DNA of 64,000 bases, from the NCBI RefSeq assembly GCF_013364215.1, contig NZ_CP054923.1:620001-684000 (forward strand), read 5' to 3'. This document shows positions 8,772 to 17,351 of this stretch, one piece after another. Numbering within the stretch: position 1 is the stretch's first letter; each line of letters begins with the position of its first letter. This DNA comes from Verrucosispora sp. NA02020. Lineage in GTDB: Bacteria; Actinomycetota; Actinomycetes; Mycobacteriales; Micromonosporaceae. The translations under genes and the position numbers were made by a program. The notes under the pieces are model-generated. The model had not been told where the DNA came from. It searched no databases and saw only the letters and a program-made list of their open reading frames with translations.

Positions 8772-9767
8772 TCACTCGCCGTGCCGGCGTAGCCGCGCGG
8801 ACGCCCCGGTGAGCAGGACGACCACGATGAGGCTGACGAGCACGTCGCTGGCCAGTGCCTGGGCGGGCGACGCCGGCGAGTACGGAGGCACCAGGTACGC
8901 CAGGACAGCCGCTCCCACGAGCGGCCCTGATGCGCAGGCCAGCACGTGGCTCTGCCCCCATCCGTGGCGCTCGGACCAGCGGACGAGAACCGCCACCAGT
9001 GCAGCGGCGGCAACGACCGATACCGCGACACGAATCCAGCCGGAGAGCACACTCGATCCCAGGTAGACGACGAGGACCAGTAGCCCGGCAAGGATCGGGC
9101 GAGGCGTGCTGGCCGTTCTCGGGGCCGGTCGGCGCCGCCACCGGGGCAGGGCCGCCACCACGACCAGGCAGAGAACCAGGACCGCCGCCCCGATGAGCTG
9201 CCCCGGGCTGGCCAGGAACCCCTTGCGTCCGCTGTCGTCGACGAAGATGAGCAGGCTGCCCAGCAGATAGAGAAGCGTCACCGCGATCAGTCCGGGCGCT
9301 CGCAGCCATGGGCGCAGGCGGCGGGCCGGAGAGAGGTACGACTCGACGAGGGCGATCGGGGCGCAGATGGTCAGCGCCACATGGTTGCCAAGGAAGCTGA
9401 TCGCCTCCTGCGCGCTCACGCCCAGCACCGGAATGCGGGTGTTGTCCGCCGCGCTGATGTCGGCGAACTCGGTGTCCGCCAAGAAGCCGGGGTTGAACAG
9501 AGACTGATCGACCAGTCCCGCCTGCACCACCCCGAACCCCGCCGCCAGCAGGACGATCATGGGCCAGCCCCCGCCCGTACGCCGGGCCGCTTCACGAATC
9601 AGGATCGCCGCCCCGCCGTACATGGGGGCGAGAACGACCACGACCATCAGCATGTCGCTGCCGGCGAAGCCACCCCAGGAGCATTCGGCCACCCAGGGGG
9701 CGAGCAGCAGGAGCGCTGTCACCGGAACGAGTCGTCGCCACATCGGTTCCCACGTGGTGTCGCTCAT
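8772..9767 (-). CDS. Polytopic membrane protein of unknown function
   Basis: 331 residues with about nine hydrophobic segments and no family I recognise. A loop at about 105-140 carries polar residues (FLADTEFADISAADNTRIPVLG). It ends in a basic tail (ARLRRHGE), suggesting a cytosolic C-terminus. The ATG start has GGGAGG 7 nt upstream. It is a single gene between the NHEJ locus and the APH-like kinase. Confidence 0.75.
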   Translation of the reverse strand: MSDTTWEPMWRRLVPVTALLLLAPWVAECSWGGFAGSDMLMVVVVLAPMYGGAAILIREAARRTGGGWPMIVLLAAGFGVVQAGLVDQSLFNPGFLADTEFADISAADNTRIPVLGVSAQEAISFLGNHVALTICAPIALVESYLSPARRLRPWLRAPGLIAVTLLYLLGSLLIFVDDSGRKGFLASPGQLIGAAVLVLCLVVVAALPRWRRRPAPRTASTPRPILAGLLVLVVYLGSSVLSGWIRVAVSVVAAAALVAVLVRWSERHGWGQSHVLACASGPLVGAAVLAYLVPPYSPASPAQALASDVLVSLIVVVLLTGASARLRRHGE

Positions 9768-9863
9768 GTCCGCGCCTCCCGTGTGGCGTCATGGCCTCTA
9801 CTGTCGCGGCTACGTGGGGAACGCCGCCAGTGCCGTTGGTCGAGTCTTCGCCCCGAGCGAGGA

Positions 9864-10784
9864 CTAGCAGCCGCCGACCGAGAGGCGGTCGTGGTCGTCG
9901 AGGACCTCGGTGATCACGCGGTGGTCGTCAGCGGTCAGGGCAGGATCGGAGTCGAGATGCTGCGCCAACAGCAGCATCGCCTTCCACAACGCCCAGCCCC
10001 GCGCCCGTGCCCAGGTGCCCTCGTCCTGCCCGACCGTCTCCCGGAAGGCGTGCCGGCTGCTGCCGGAGAACAACGTCCAGGCGATCACCAGGTCGCAGGC
10101 CGGGTCACCGACACCGGACGTGCCGAAGTCGATCACCGCAGCCAGCTTCCCGTCCAGCACCAGCAGGTTGCCCACCGCGATGTCCCCGTGGAACCACAGC
10201 GGACTGCCCCGCCACTCGGCACCCAGGGCGGCCTCCCACACCGCAGCGGCCCGCGCCACGTCGACCTGTCCGGTCAGGACGCTCAGCAGATGCCGGGTCT
10301 CCTCGTCGTAGTGCCCCGGCGAGGCACCCCGGAAGAAGCTGTGTTCCCCGGCAGCCGGGCCGCCGGTCGCGTCGCAGGACTGCAGGGCCAGCACGAACTC
10401 GCCCACCGCGACGGCGAGCCGCACCGGGTCGTCGACGCGGGCCCGGTCCGCCGTCTCGCCCGGCAGCCAGCCCCGCACCGACCAGGGGAAGGGGTACCCC
10501 TCGCCGGGGACCCCGACACCCAGGACCGGCGGTACGGCGACCGGCAACTCCGGCGCCAGCCGGGGCAGCCACTCGTTCTCCTTCGCCACCGCCAGGACGT
10601 ACCCGGCCGCAGTCGGCAGCCGTACGGTCATCGTCTCGCCCAGCCGGTATGTCCGGTTGTCGTGGCCGTCGCGTTCCACCGGTGACACCGGCAGGTCTGC
10701 CCAGTGCGGAAACTGTGTGGCGATCAGACGCCGGACCAGTCCTGCGTCGATTCCGGCACGGCCGTCGGGAACAGTCGAAGGCAT
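9864..10784 (-). CDS. Aminoglycoside phosphotransferase (APH)-family kinase
   Basis: Small-molecule kinase of the APH/choline kinase fold, 306 residues. It has the catalytic HGD at 199-201 with Asn206, and IDFGTSGVGDPACD with metal-binding Asp219. The N-lobe contains RLPTAAGYVLAVAKENEWLP. The substrate cannot be read from sequence, and the name does not imply resistance. The start has GAGG 8 nt upstream. It is divergent from the TIGR03089 gene with 49 bp between them. Confidence 0.85.
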   Translation of the reverse strand: MPSTVPDGRAGIDAGLVRRLIATQFPHWADLPVSPVERDGHDNRTYRLGETMTVRLPTAAGYVLAVAKENEWLPRLAPELPVAVPPVLGVGVPGEGYPFPWSVRGWLPGETADRARVDDPVRLAVAVGEFVLALQSCDATGGPAAGEHSFFRGASPGHYDEETRHLLSVLTGQVDVARAAAVWEAALGAEWRGSPLWFHGDIAVGNLLVLDGKLAAVIDFGTSGVGDPACDLVIAWTLFSGSSRHAFRETVGQDEGTWARARGWALWKAMLLLAQHLDSDPALTADDHRVITEVLDDHDRLSVGGC

Positions 10785-10833
10785 CCCGCGATCCTCATTC
10801 CGTCACCCTGCGTCGGCAAGGGATTATCGACGG

Positions 10834-11586
10834 ATGGAAACTGCGCTGCCCGTACGCTCCGTCACCGGCCTCGCCGAGCGGGACCGGCCGTTGATCACCT
10901 GCCTCGACCACCGGACGGGTGTCCGCCAAGACCTGACCGCCGCAGAGTTGGGCGAGTGGTCGGCGCGCGTCGCCGGCCTGCTGCGGGACGGGTGCGGGCT
11001 GACGCCGGGCAGCCGGGTGGCGGTGCTGCTGCCGCCGCACTGGCGTACCGCTGCGGTGTTGCTCGGGGCCTGGTCGGTGGGGATGACGGTGTCGTTCCGG
11101 CCGTGGGCCACCGCCGGGTTGTCGGTGCTGGAGCCGGGCGGTGATCGGCCGTACGACGGCGTGCTGGTCACCCCGGAACGCCTCGACGACTGGCTGGAGG
11201 ACGTGCCGGAGGGGCTGCACCGCTACCTCGTCGGCACCGGGCCGGAGCCGCTGGCCGAGGTGCCGGCCGGATGGCTCGACTGGTCCGTGGAGGTGCTGCG
11301 GCACGGTGCGGCCCCGACCGACCGTCCGATGCTGCACGCCGGGGACGCGGCCAGCCCGGACGGCACCAGCTACGCCGAGTGGGGCTCGGTCGCGAAGGTG
11401 GTCGCCGAGCAGCTCGACCTGCGGGTCGGTGACCGACTGCTGGTCGACGTCACCGAGCACGACCAACCGTTGAAGTGGCTGCTCGCGCCGCTCTCCGCCG
11501 GTGCCTCCGTGGTGCTCTGCACCAACCTCGACCCGGAGCACAGGGACGCGGTCGTCGCCGCCGAGCAGATCACCCGTGTCCTGTGA
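10834..11586 (+). CDS. TIGR03089 family protein (AMP-binding N-domain-like)
   Basis: 250-residue actinobacterial protein resembling only the N-terminal part of acyl-CoA synthetases (DRPLITCLDHRTGVRQDLTAAELGEW, then SRVAVLLPPHWRTAAVLLG). The C-terminal adenylating lobe and catalytic lysine region are missing, as usual for this family; function unknown. The ATG at 10834 is chosen because upstream codons lack homology. A 39-bp direct repeat begins right after the TGA stop. Confidence 0.78.
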   Translation: METALPVRSVTGLAERDRPLITCLDHRTGVRQDLTAAELGEWSARVAGLLRDGCGLTPGSRVAVLLPPHWRTAAVLLGAWSVGMTVSFRPWATAGLSVLEPGGDRPYDGVLVTPERLDDWLEDVPEGLHRYLVGTGPEPLAEVPAGWLDWSVEVLRHGAAPTDRPMLHAGDAASPDGTSYAEWGSVAKVVAEQLDLRVGDRLLVDVTEHDQPLKWLLAPLSAGASVVLCTNLDPEHRDAVVAAEQITRVL

Positions 11587-11600
11587 ACAGCCGCCACCGA

Positions 11601-11660
11601 GATGTTAGGAAGGGACCCCTCCTATCGTCTCCGGTAGTACAGGGGTCCCCTCCTTACATC
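11601..11660. repeat. Palindromic element, copy C (left flank of hicAB)
   Basis: GATGTTAGGAAGGGACCCCT starts the element; the right arm ends CCCCTCCTTACATC. The core CTATCG-TCTC-CGGTAG is inverted relative to copies D and E, whose loop reads GAGA. It lies 14 nt after the TIGR03089 stop, and with preceding bases from 11587 it forms a direct repeat with copy D. Confidence 0.85.
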
Positions 11661-11706
11661 CGGACAAGCGGGCATCGTCCGGACCTGCTGCAGCGCTAAC
11701 TCTCTC

Positions 11707-11726
11707 TAGTACCGTGGGTGGTACTA
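11707..11726 (+). promoter_or_regulatory. Palindromic operator overlapping the hicAB promoter
   Basis: TAGTACC-N6-GGTACTA, 7-bp arms at 11707-11713 and 11720-11726. It overlaps the -10 hexamer TACTAT (11722-11727), which is 6 nt from the hicA GTG. This is the expected place for autorepression by HicB through its ribbon-helix-helix domain. Confidence 0.55.
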
Positions 11727-11733
11727 TTCTGGG

Positions 11734-11979
11734 GTGCCGTCGATAACGAAGATCGTTGAAGCGATGCGGAAGAACCCGCAGAACATCGCCTACAACGATC
11801 TCTACGGCGTGTGCGAGCACTACTTCGGGAAACCACGGCAGGCCGGGACTTCCCACGCGGTGTTCAAGATGCCGTGGGCCGGCGACCTGCGCGTCAACAT
11901 CCAGAACGACAAGGGCAAGGCCAAGGCTTACCAGGTGCGGCAGGTGCTCAAGGCGATCGACAAGAAGGAGGCCATGTGA
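11734..11979 (+). CDS. hicA: HicA-family toxin (mRNA interferase)
   Basis: 81-residue double-stranded RNA-binding-fold toxin predicted to cleave mRNA. The conserved GTSHAVF motif supplies the catalytic His41, and DKGKAKAYQVRQVLKAI is the typical C-terminal helix. It is longer at the N-terminus (KIVEAMRKNPQNIAYNDLYGVCEHYFG) than minimal HicA. The GTG start fits a leaderless transcript. Its stop overlaps the hicB ATG by one base (TGATG), so the two genes are translationally coupled. Confidence 0.82.
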   Translation: MPSITKIVEAMRKNPQNIAYNDLYGVCEHYFGKPRQAGTSHAVFKMPWAGDLRVNIQNDKGKAKAYQVRQVLKAIDKKEAM

Positions 11980-12323
11980 TGACGAGTGATCCCCGTCCTG
12001 AGGTCTCTCACTACACCTACCGCGTCACCTGGTCGGCCCAGGACGACGAGTTCGTTGCCACCTGTGCCGAGTTCCCGTCCCTCTCCTGGCTGGCGTCCTC
12101 GCAGATCGAGGCGCTACAGGGGCTGCAGAACCTGCTGCTCGACGTGATCACGGACATGGAGGAGCAGGGCGAAGAGGTGCCCCAGCCGTTCGCGGAGCGC
12201 AGCTACTCGGGCAAGTTCAACCTCCGGGTCGGAGAGAGCCTGCACCGCGAACTCGCCATCCAGGCCGCCGAGGACGGCCTGAGCCTCAATCAGTACATCC
12301 TTCGGAGACTCAGAGCCGCCTGA
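11979..12323 (+). CDS. hicB: HicB-family antitoxin with DNA-binding domain
   Basis: 114-residue antitoxin. The N-terminal half (YRVTWSAQDDEFVATCAEFPSLSW) is the degenerate RNase-H-like HicB fold that binds the toxin. The C-terminal part (SGKFNLRVGESLHRELAIQAAEDGLSLNQYILRRL) is a ribbon-helix-helix/Arc-like DNA-binding domain. A strong AAGGAGG lies inside the end of hicA. The TGA stop is immediately followed by the second copy of the flanking direct repeat. Confidence 0.85.
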   Translation: MTSDPRPEVSHYTYRVTWSAQDDEFVATCAEFPSLSWLASSQIEALQGLQNLLLDVITDMEEQGEEVPQPFAERSYSGKFNLRVGESLHRELAIQAAEDGLSLNQYILRRLRAA

Positions 12324-12336
12324 CAGTCGCCGCCGA

Positions 12337-12394
12337 GATGTTAGGAAGGGACCCCTGCTATACCGGAGACGGTAGTAGGGGCCCTTCCTTGCAC
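12337..12394. repeat. Palindromic element, copy D (right flank of hicAB)
   Basis: GATGTTAGGAAGGGACCCCT with inner stem TACCG-GAGA-CGGTA and right arm AGGGGCCCTTCCTT. It fills the space between the hicB stop and the helicase stop (12396), so it is placed as a bidirectional terminator. Together with bases from 12323 it repeats 11587-11625. Confidence 0.85.
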
Positions 12395-12395
12395 C

Positions 12396-14075
12396 TCAGT
12401 CGACGGTTGGTAGGGGTGGGCCGAGGACGTCGTCGGCGTCGACGATGGTGTACGCGTACCCCTGCTCGGCGAGGAAGCGCTGCCGGTGGGCGGCATACTC
12501 GGTGTCGATGGTGTCCCGGGACACGACGGTATAGAAGTGCGCCTGCCGACCGTCGGCCTTCGGGCGCAGCACCCGGCCCAACCGTTGCGCCTCCTCCTGA
12601 CGCGAGCCGAAGGTGCCGGAGACCTGGATCGCCACCGCCGCCTCGGGCAGGTCGATCGAGAAGTTGCCGACCTTGGAGATCACCAGCGTGCGGACCTCGC
12701 CGGAGCGGAACGCGTCGAACAGCCGCTCGCGTTCCTTGTTGGTGGTCGAGCCCTGCACGATCGGGGCGTCCAGGTATTCGCCGAGCTGGTGCAACTGGTC
12801 GATGTACGCGCCGATCACCAGCGTCTGCTCCTCCGGGTGCCGCTCGACCAGGGCGCGTACCACCGGCAGCTTGGTGCGGGCGGTGGCCGCCATCCGGTAG
12901 CGCTCCTCGGCCTCGGCCGTCGCGTACGACATCCGCTCGGCGTCGGTCAGGGTGACCCTGACCTCGGTGCAGTGCGCCGGGGCGATCCAGCCCTGGGACT
13001 CGATGTCCTTCCACGGCGCGTCGTACCGCTTCGGGCCGATCAGGCTGAACACGTCACCCTCCCGGCCGTCCTCGCGGACCAGGGTGGCGGTCAGCCCGAG
13101 GCGGCGGCGGGCCTGGAGGTCGGCGGTGAACCGGAAGATCGGCGCGGGCAGCAGGTGCACCTCGTCGTAGACGACCAGGCCCCAGTCGCGGGCGCCGAAC
13201 AGGTCCAGGTGGGTGAAGGCGCCGCCGCGCCGCGAGGTGAGCACCTGGTACGTGGCGATGGTGACCGGCCGGATCTCCTTGCGCTCGCCGGAGTACTCGC
13301 CGATCTCCTCCTCGGTCAGCGAGGTGCGGGCGATCAGCTCCCGCTTCCACTGCCGACCGGCGACGGTGTTGGTGACCAGGATCAGCGTGGTCGCCTTCGC
13401 CTCGGCCATCGCCGCCGCGCCGACCAGCGTCTTGCCGGCACCGCAGGGCAGCACCACCACGCCCGAGCCGCCCGCCCAGAACGCCTCGACGGCCTCCCGC
13501 TGGTACGACCGCAGCGTCCACGGCCTACCGCCGTCCTCGCCGCCCTGGGCCAGCTCGATCGGGTGGGCCTCGCCGTCGACGTACCCGGCGAGGTCCTCCG
13601 CCGGCCAGCCGAGCTTGAGCAGGGCCTGCTTGAGCCGGCCGCGCTCGGACGGGTGCACCGCGATGGTGTCGTCGTCGATCTTGTTGCCGAGCATTCCGGC
13701 GAGCTTCTTGCTCTTGGCCACCTCGACCAGCACCATCCGGTCGAGGGCGCGCAGGACGAGGCCGTGTCCCGGGTCGTTGGCGAGCTGGAGCCGGCCGTAC
13801 CGGTCCATGGTCTCGGCCACGTCCACCAGCAGGGCGTGCGGCACCGGGTAGCGGGAGTACTTGATCAGGGCGTCCACCACGCCCTCGGCGTCGTGGCCGG
13901 CGGCGCGGGCGTTCCAGAGCCCGAGCGGGGTCAGCCGGTAGGTGTGCACGTGCTCGGGGGAGCGCTCCAGCTCCGCGAACGGCGCGATGGCCATTCGGCA
14001 GGACTGGGCGTCGGGGTGGTCGATCTCCAGCAGCAGTGTCTTGTCGGACTGCACGATCAGTGGTCCACCGCTCAC
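12396..14075 (-). CDS. XPB/Rad25-type DNA repair helicase
   Basis: 3'-5' superfamily 2 DNA helicase of 559 residues, related to eukaryotic XPB and to M. tuberculosis Rv0861c (ErcC3), probably acting in DNA repair. It has an N-terminal XPB-like domain, Walker A LPCGAGKT at about 209-216, a DEVH box at about 304-307, and motif VI QRLGRVLRPK. The GTG start at 14075 has GGAGGGGG upstream; upstream codons are not homologous. Its partner, the helicase-associated protein, lies just upstream on the same strand. Confidence 0.92.
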   Translation of the reverse strand: MSGGPLIVQSDKTLLLEIDHPDAQSCRMAIAPFAELERSPEHVHTYRLTPLGLWNARAAGHDAEGVVDALIKYSRYPVPHALLVDVAETMDRYGRLQLANDPGHGLVLRALDRMVLVEVAKSKKLAGMLGNKIDDDTIAVHPSERGRLKQALLKLGWPAEDLAGYVDGEAHPIELAQGGEDGGRPWTLRSYQREAVEAFWAGGSGVVVLPCGAGKTLVGAAAMAEAKATTLILVTNTVAGRQWKRELIARTSLTEEEIGEYSGERKEIRPVTIATYQVLTSRRGGAFTHLDLFGARDWGLVVYDEVHLLPAPIFRFTADLQARRRLGLTATLVREDGREGDVFSLIGPKRYDAPWKDIESQGWIAPAHCTEVRVTLTDAERMSYATAEAEERYRMAATARTKLPVVRALVERHPEEQTLVIGAYIDQLHQLGEYLDAPIVQGSTTNKERERLFDAFRSGEVRTLVISKVGNFSIDLPEAAVAIQVSGTFGSRQEEAQRLGRVLRPKADGRQAHFYTVVSRDTIDTEYAAHRQRFLAEQGYAYTIVDADDVLGPPLPTVD

Positions 14076-14522
14076 GCGGAACCCCCTCCTCGGTACGGCT
14101 GATCGGCCCGCTCCGGCAGGTGGCTGACCTGCGGACGGGCGACCATCCAGTGTTGCACGTGCGGCCGGGTGACAAGAAAACCGTCGGCGAGCTGCAACCC
14201 GGCGGGTACCTCGGTGCGTCTTGCACTGGGGAGACGAGTTGTCGAGGGCCGCCACTGGCCCACGTCGACCGTCACGCCGGTCGGCGTCGGCGCGCGTCCG
14301 CGCCGCGACGAGTGGGGCCAGCTAGCGGGGGCCGGGTCCCGTCGTCGCGGACGGCCAGCGGGGGCGAGCGCGTGTCCGAGCCGCACCGGCGACCCCGTCC
14401 ACCGTTTCCCCGTCGCCTGCTCCGGGGTATGAACCCGCCGGATCGTCACGTGATGGTGCTGGTCGGTTGCGCTCCGGGGTGTCACCCTGGACGGCAGAGC
14501 CGGACCGTACGGGGGAGGGCGC
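14076..14522. other. Intergenic region without a supported gene
   Basis: Open frames cross this 447-bp stretch on both strands, but none shows family motifs or a credible ribosome site. The only feature noted is a weak 9-bp inverted repeat (14303-14311 with 14342-14350). It must hold the promoters of the helicase and of the small membrane protein. Confidence 0.5.
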
Positions 14523-14762
14523 ATGACCGTTGACCAGGAACTGATCCTCGACCGCGAGCAGGCGCAGTCCGCAGAACCCGTCTCCACCGCCACGGTGATC
14601 GCGTACGCCGCCCTCGGGGTGGCGCTGTTCGGCTGGTTCCTCTTCGGCTGGCTCGTCCTCCAGCAGGGCTTCGTGGACTCGGTCGGCGAGGCGCTCGGCA
14701 CCGGATTCGCGTTGCTGCTGGTCGTGGCGATCGTCGGATCGGTCCGGCGCAGCCTGCGCTGA
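14523..14762 (+). CDS. Small two-helix membrane protein
   Basis: 79 residues: a polar N-terminus, two membrane segments (about 23-47 and 59-73) and a short basic tail (RRSLR). The ATG has GGGGGAGGG upstream. It lies on the opposite strand between the two helicase genes, and its function is unknown. Confidence 0.7.
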   Translation: MTVDQELILDREQAQSAEPVSTATVIAYAALGVALFGWFLFGWLVLQQGFVDSVGEALGTGFALLLVVAIVGSVRRSLR

Positions 14763-14796
14763 CCGGTCACCGCCCGAGCACCGAGGCTGTGCCGGG

Positions 14797-17268
14797 TCAC
14801 CTCTCCAGCACGGCGGCGGTGATCCGGTGCAGCGCGAACGTGTGCAGCATCTCGGTGCGCTCGTCCTCGGCGCGCAGGTAGCCGGCACCCAGCGAGACGG
14901 GTCGGACCAGTCGGGACGCCGTCGCCCCGTGCGCGTCGACGTAGCCCACCCAGACCAGCGCCTTGTCGCGTACCGCCTGTTGCAGCACAGCCAGGGCCTC
15001 GCTGTGGCCGGTCGCCGGGGTGGGGCCGTCCGGCGTACCGCCGCGTACCGCCGCCGGTGCCCGCCGTGCCGCCCGTGCCGCCGCGTCACCCCGGCGGATC
15101 TGCTCCACCACACCGAGCAGGCGCGGCAGGGGCAGACGCGGGGTGGCCAACGGGTCGAGGGCGCGGGTGGCGACCGAGACCCGGGCGGGTGCCCGCCGGG
15201 CCTTCGGCCGGGAGAGCACCGCCGAGCCGGTGGCGTCCTCGGCCACCGGGGCGAACCCCGCCTCCCGCAGGACGGCCAGCATCCGCCCGGCCTGGTAGGG
15301 GGTCACCAGCACGGTGGGCGCGAGTCGACGCAGCGCCAGCGCCTCCACCCGGCGGTCCGCCAGCACCTCGGCGAGCAGCGCCTCGTCGTCGCTGCGCAGG
15401 TACGCCCCGGCGGAACCGACCCGCAGCCCGCCGTGTTTGCGGGCCACGTCGTCGACCAGGTACGTCAGGCCCTGCGGCACCGGGGTGCGGGACCGGCGCC
15501 GGAACAGGTCGTGCAGGTCGTCGGCGGAGTAGCCGGCGTCGAGTGCCCGACGGACGCTGGCGGTGGTGATCCGGTGCACGCTCGCCCCACCGGCGGACTC
15601 CGGCTCGGCGACCACCTCCAGTTCGGCGGCGAGCGCCGGCTCGGGCGGGCCCGGCACCACCACCGTCAGGTCGGCCTGCACCAGGAAGTGGTCCACCGGG
15701 GCGGGCAGCAGCGCGTCCAGTGCCCGCACGGCGGTGCCCGTACCCTCCTCGGCGTCGGCTCGGAGCCCGAGCGGGTCGTCCGCGTCGCGATCCTCGCTCG
15801 CGGTCGCCTCGGCCAGCAGCAGCCGCCCGTACGAGGTGAGCGCCCCCAGCCCCGTCACGCCCAGCGAGGCCGCCTCGGTCAGCACCTCCCGGTGCGCCGC
15901 CTCACGCCCCCGGCTGCGACGCGGTGCGCGCCAGTCGAGCAGCGTCAACACCTCGTCGGCGGTGGGCGCGCTACCCGGTTCCAGGTCGGCGAGTACGCCG
16001 AGGACGGCCCGGCGGGCGGCGGGCGCCCCGGCGCGTTCCGCCTCGGCGGAGAGCACCGTGATCGGGCGGTCCCGGTCGTCCCGTTGCCCGACGAGCCCGA
16101 CCTGCCGGGTCATGGTCAGCCAGGCACGGGCCACCTGCTCCCAGCGCTGGGCCAGCGAACCGGCCCGCCACATCTCGTATCCGGCCGTGGGCATCACCTG
16201 CTGGTCGGCCCCGTACCGGCCGGCCGCGCCGGGCAGCTCCACCTCACCGGTCAGCCCGGCCGCGTACGCCACCTCCAGCAGCAGCGCCGCGGTCGGCTCG
16301 TCCAGGCCGGTGGTACGCGCCAACCGGCGCAGGTCGCGCACGCCCAGGCCGCCCGAGCGCAGCACCGGCGCGGGTTCGGCGGCCAACTGTTCCAGCAGTG
16401 CCTCGGTGTGGCGTACCACCTCCATGGTCTGTCCGGCCCCGGCGGAGTCGGCGGCCTTCGGCTCGCGTGGGGTGCTGGCGACCGCCGGAGGGCTGGTGCG
16501 CAGTGGACCGAGCGGCCCGGTGTCGCGGCGCAGCAGCAGCCCGACCTCCCGGGGCAGTTCCACCATGCCGGCGGTGCCGCCCTTGCCGCCGGCGACCCGC
16601 ACCAACAGCCGGTGGTCGACCAGCCAGCGGACCGGCGAACCGGTCGCCGCCCCGCCGTTGGTGTCGTCCGGCGGCAGGTCGTCGTCGGTGCCGACCGCCG
16701 GGGCCCGCAGCGCGCCGACCGGCACGCTGCCGACCGGCGGCCCGGCCGCCAGCCGGTCCAGGATCGACCGCGCGGACGGCGGTGCGGCGAGCAGCGTGCG
16801 GCGCAGCTTCGCCGGGTCCGCGCAGAGTGCGGCCGTGCGCGGGTCCAGCTCGGTGGCGGGCCGGCCGAGTCCCGCCGGGTACGGGGAGATCTCGTCGACG
16901 CCACCGACCAGGCGCAGCTCGTGGTCGGGGCCGTACAGCAGGAAGAGGGTACGCAACCGGTCGACGGCGGCACGGACGGCGGCCGGTGCGGGCGGGTGCG
17001 GGCCGGTGGTGGCCATCGTGAGGACCCCGTCGACCGAGGTGGTGCCGTCGACCGGGTCACGGGTCAACCGGGCGGCATCCATGATCAGCAGGGTGAACTG
17101 GTCCAGCGCGTCCAGCGCGCGCGACACCGAGACCCGGGACTGGGCCCGGATGGCGAGGGCGGCGACGTCGGCGGGCACCGGCACGACGAGGTCGGGCCGC
17201 GCCTGGAGCAGCGCGGCGAGCGACTCGTCGGGCAGCGCCCGCAGGTGGTCGGCGAGTGAGGTGCTCAT
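14797..17268 (-). CDS. Helicase-associated (Rv0862c-like) protein
   Basis: 823-residue actinobacterial protein that regularly accompanies the XPB-type helicase; it contains the XPB/Ssl2-like helicase C-terminal-associated domain. The N-terminus reads SLADHLRALPDESLAALLQARPDL. The middle is Ala/Leu-rich winged-helix-like sequence. The last 60 residues (VLVGYVDA... SRLVRPVSLGAGYL) resemble a WYL-type domain. No Walker motifs are present, so it is not itself an ATPase. It is presumed to modulate the helicase. Confidence 0.8.
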   Translation of the reverse strand: MSTSLADHLRALPDESLAALLQARPDLVVPVPADVAALAIRAQSRVSVSRALDALDQFTLLIMDAARLTRDPVDGTTSVDGVLTMATTGPHPPAPAAVRAAVDRLRTLFLLYGPDHELRLVGGVDEISPYPAGLGRPATELDPRTAALCADPAKLRRTLLAAPPSARSILDRLAAGPPVGSVPVGALRAPAVGTDDDLPPDDTNGGAATGSPVRWLVDHRLLVRVAGGKGGTAGMVELPREVGLLLRRDTGPLGPLRTSPPAVASTPREPKAADSAGAGQTMEVVRHTEALLEQLAAEPAPVLRSGGLGVRDLRRLARTTGLDEPTAALLLEVAYAAGLTGEVELPGAAGRYGADQQVMPTAGYEMWRAGSLAQRWEQVARAWLTMTRQVGLVGQRDDRDRPITVLSAEAERAGAPAARRAVLGVLADLEPGSAPTADEVLTLLDWRAPRRSRGREAAHREVLTEAASLGVTGLGALTSYGRLLLAEATASEDRDADDPLGLRADAEEGTGTAVRALDALLPAPVDHFLVQADLTVVVPGPPEPALAAELEVVAEPESAGGASVHRITTASVRRALDAGYSADDLHDLFRRRSRTPVPQGLTYLVDDVARKHGGLRVGSAGAYLRSDDEALLAEVLADRRVEALALRRLAPTVLVTPYQAGRMLAVLREAGFAPVAEDATGSAVLSRPKARRAPARVSVATRALDPLATPRLPLPRLLGVVEQIRRGDAAARAARRAPAAVRGGTPDGPTPATGHSEALAVLQQAVRDKALVWVGYVDAHGATASRLVRPVSLGAGYLRAEDERTEMLHTFALHRITAAVLER

Positions 17269-17339
17269 CGTCGTTCCACGCTAGCCCGGCCGGGGCCGCT
17301 CGCGCCCATCGGACGTCCCGGCTGGTCTGGCTGGCCGGG

Positions 17340-17345
17340 TAGCTT
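17340..17345 (+). promoter_or_regulatory. -10 hexamer TAGCTT of a leaderless promoter
   Basis: The hexamer ends 6 nt before the ATG at 17352. Confidence 0.5.
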
Positions 17346-17351
17346 CGCAGC

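Noticed and set aside
14169..14432. 87-codon plus-strand frame in the 14.1-14.5 kb gap
   Set aside because: No ribosome site, biased toward Arg/Gly/Pro, no recognised family; more likely random in this base composition.
14827..17259. 810-codon plus-strand frame opposite the helicase-associated gene
   Set aside because: Low-complexity Arg/Gly product with no motifs; the minus-strand gene is recognised. The same applies to the frames at 12486-14102, 39669-41489 and 53607-55763.
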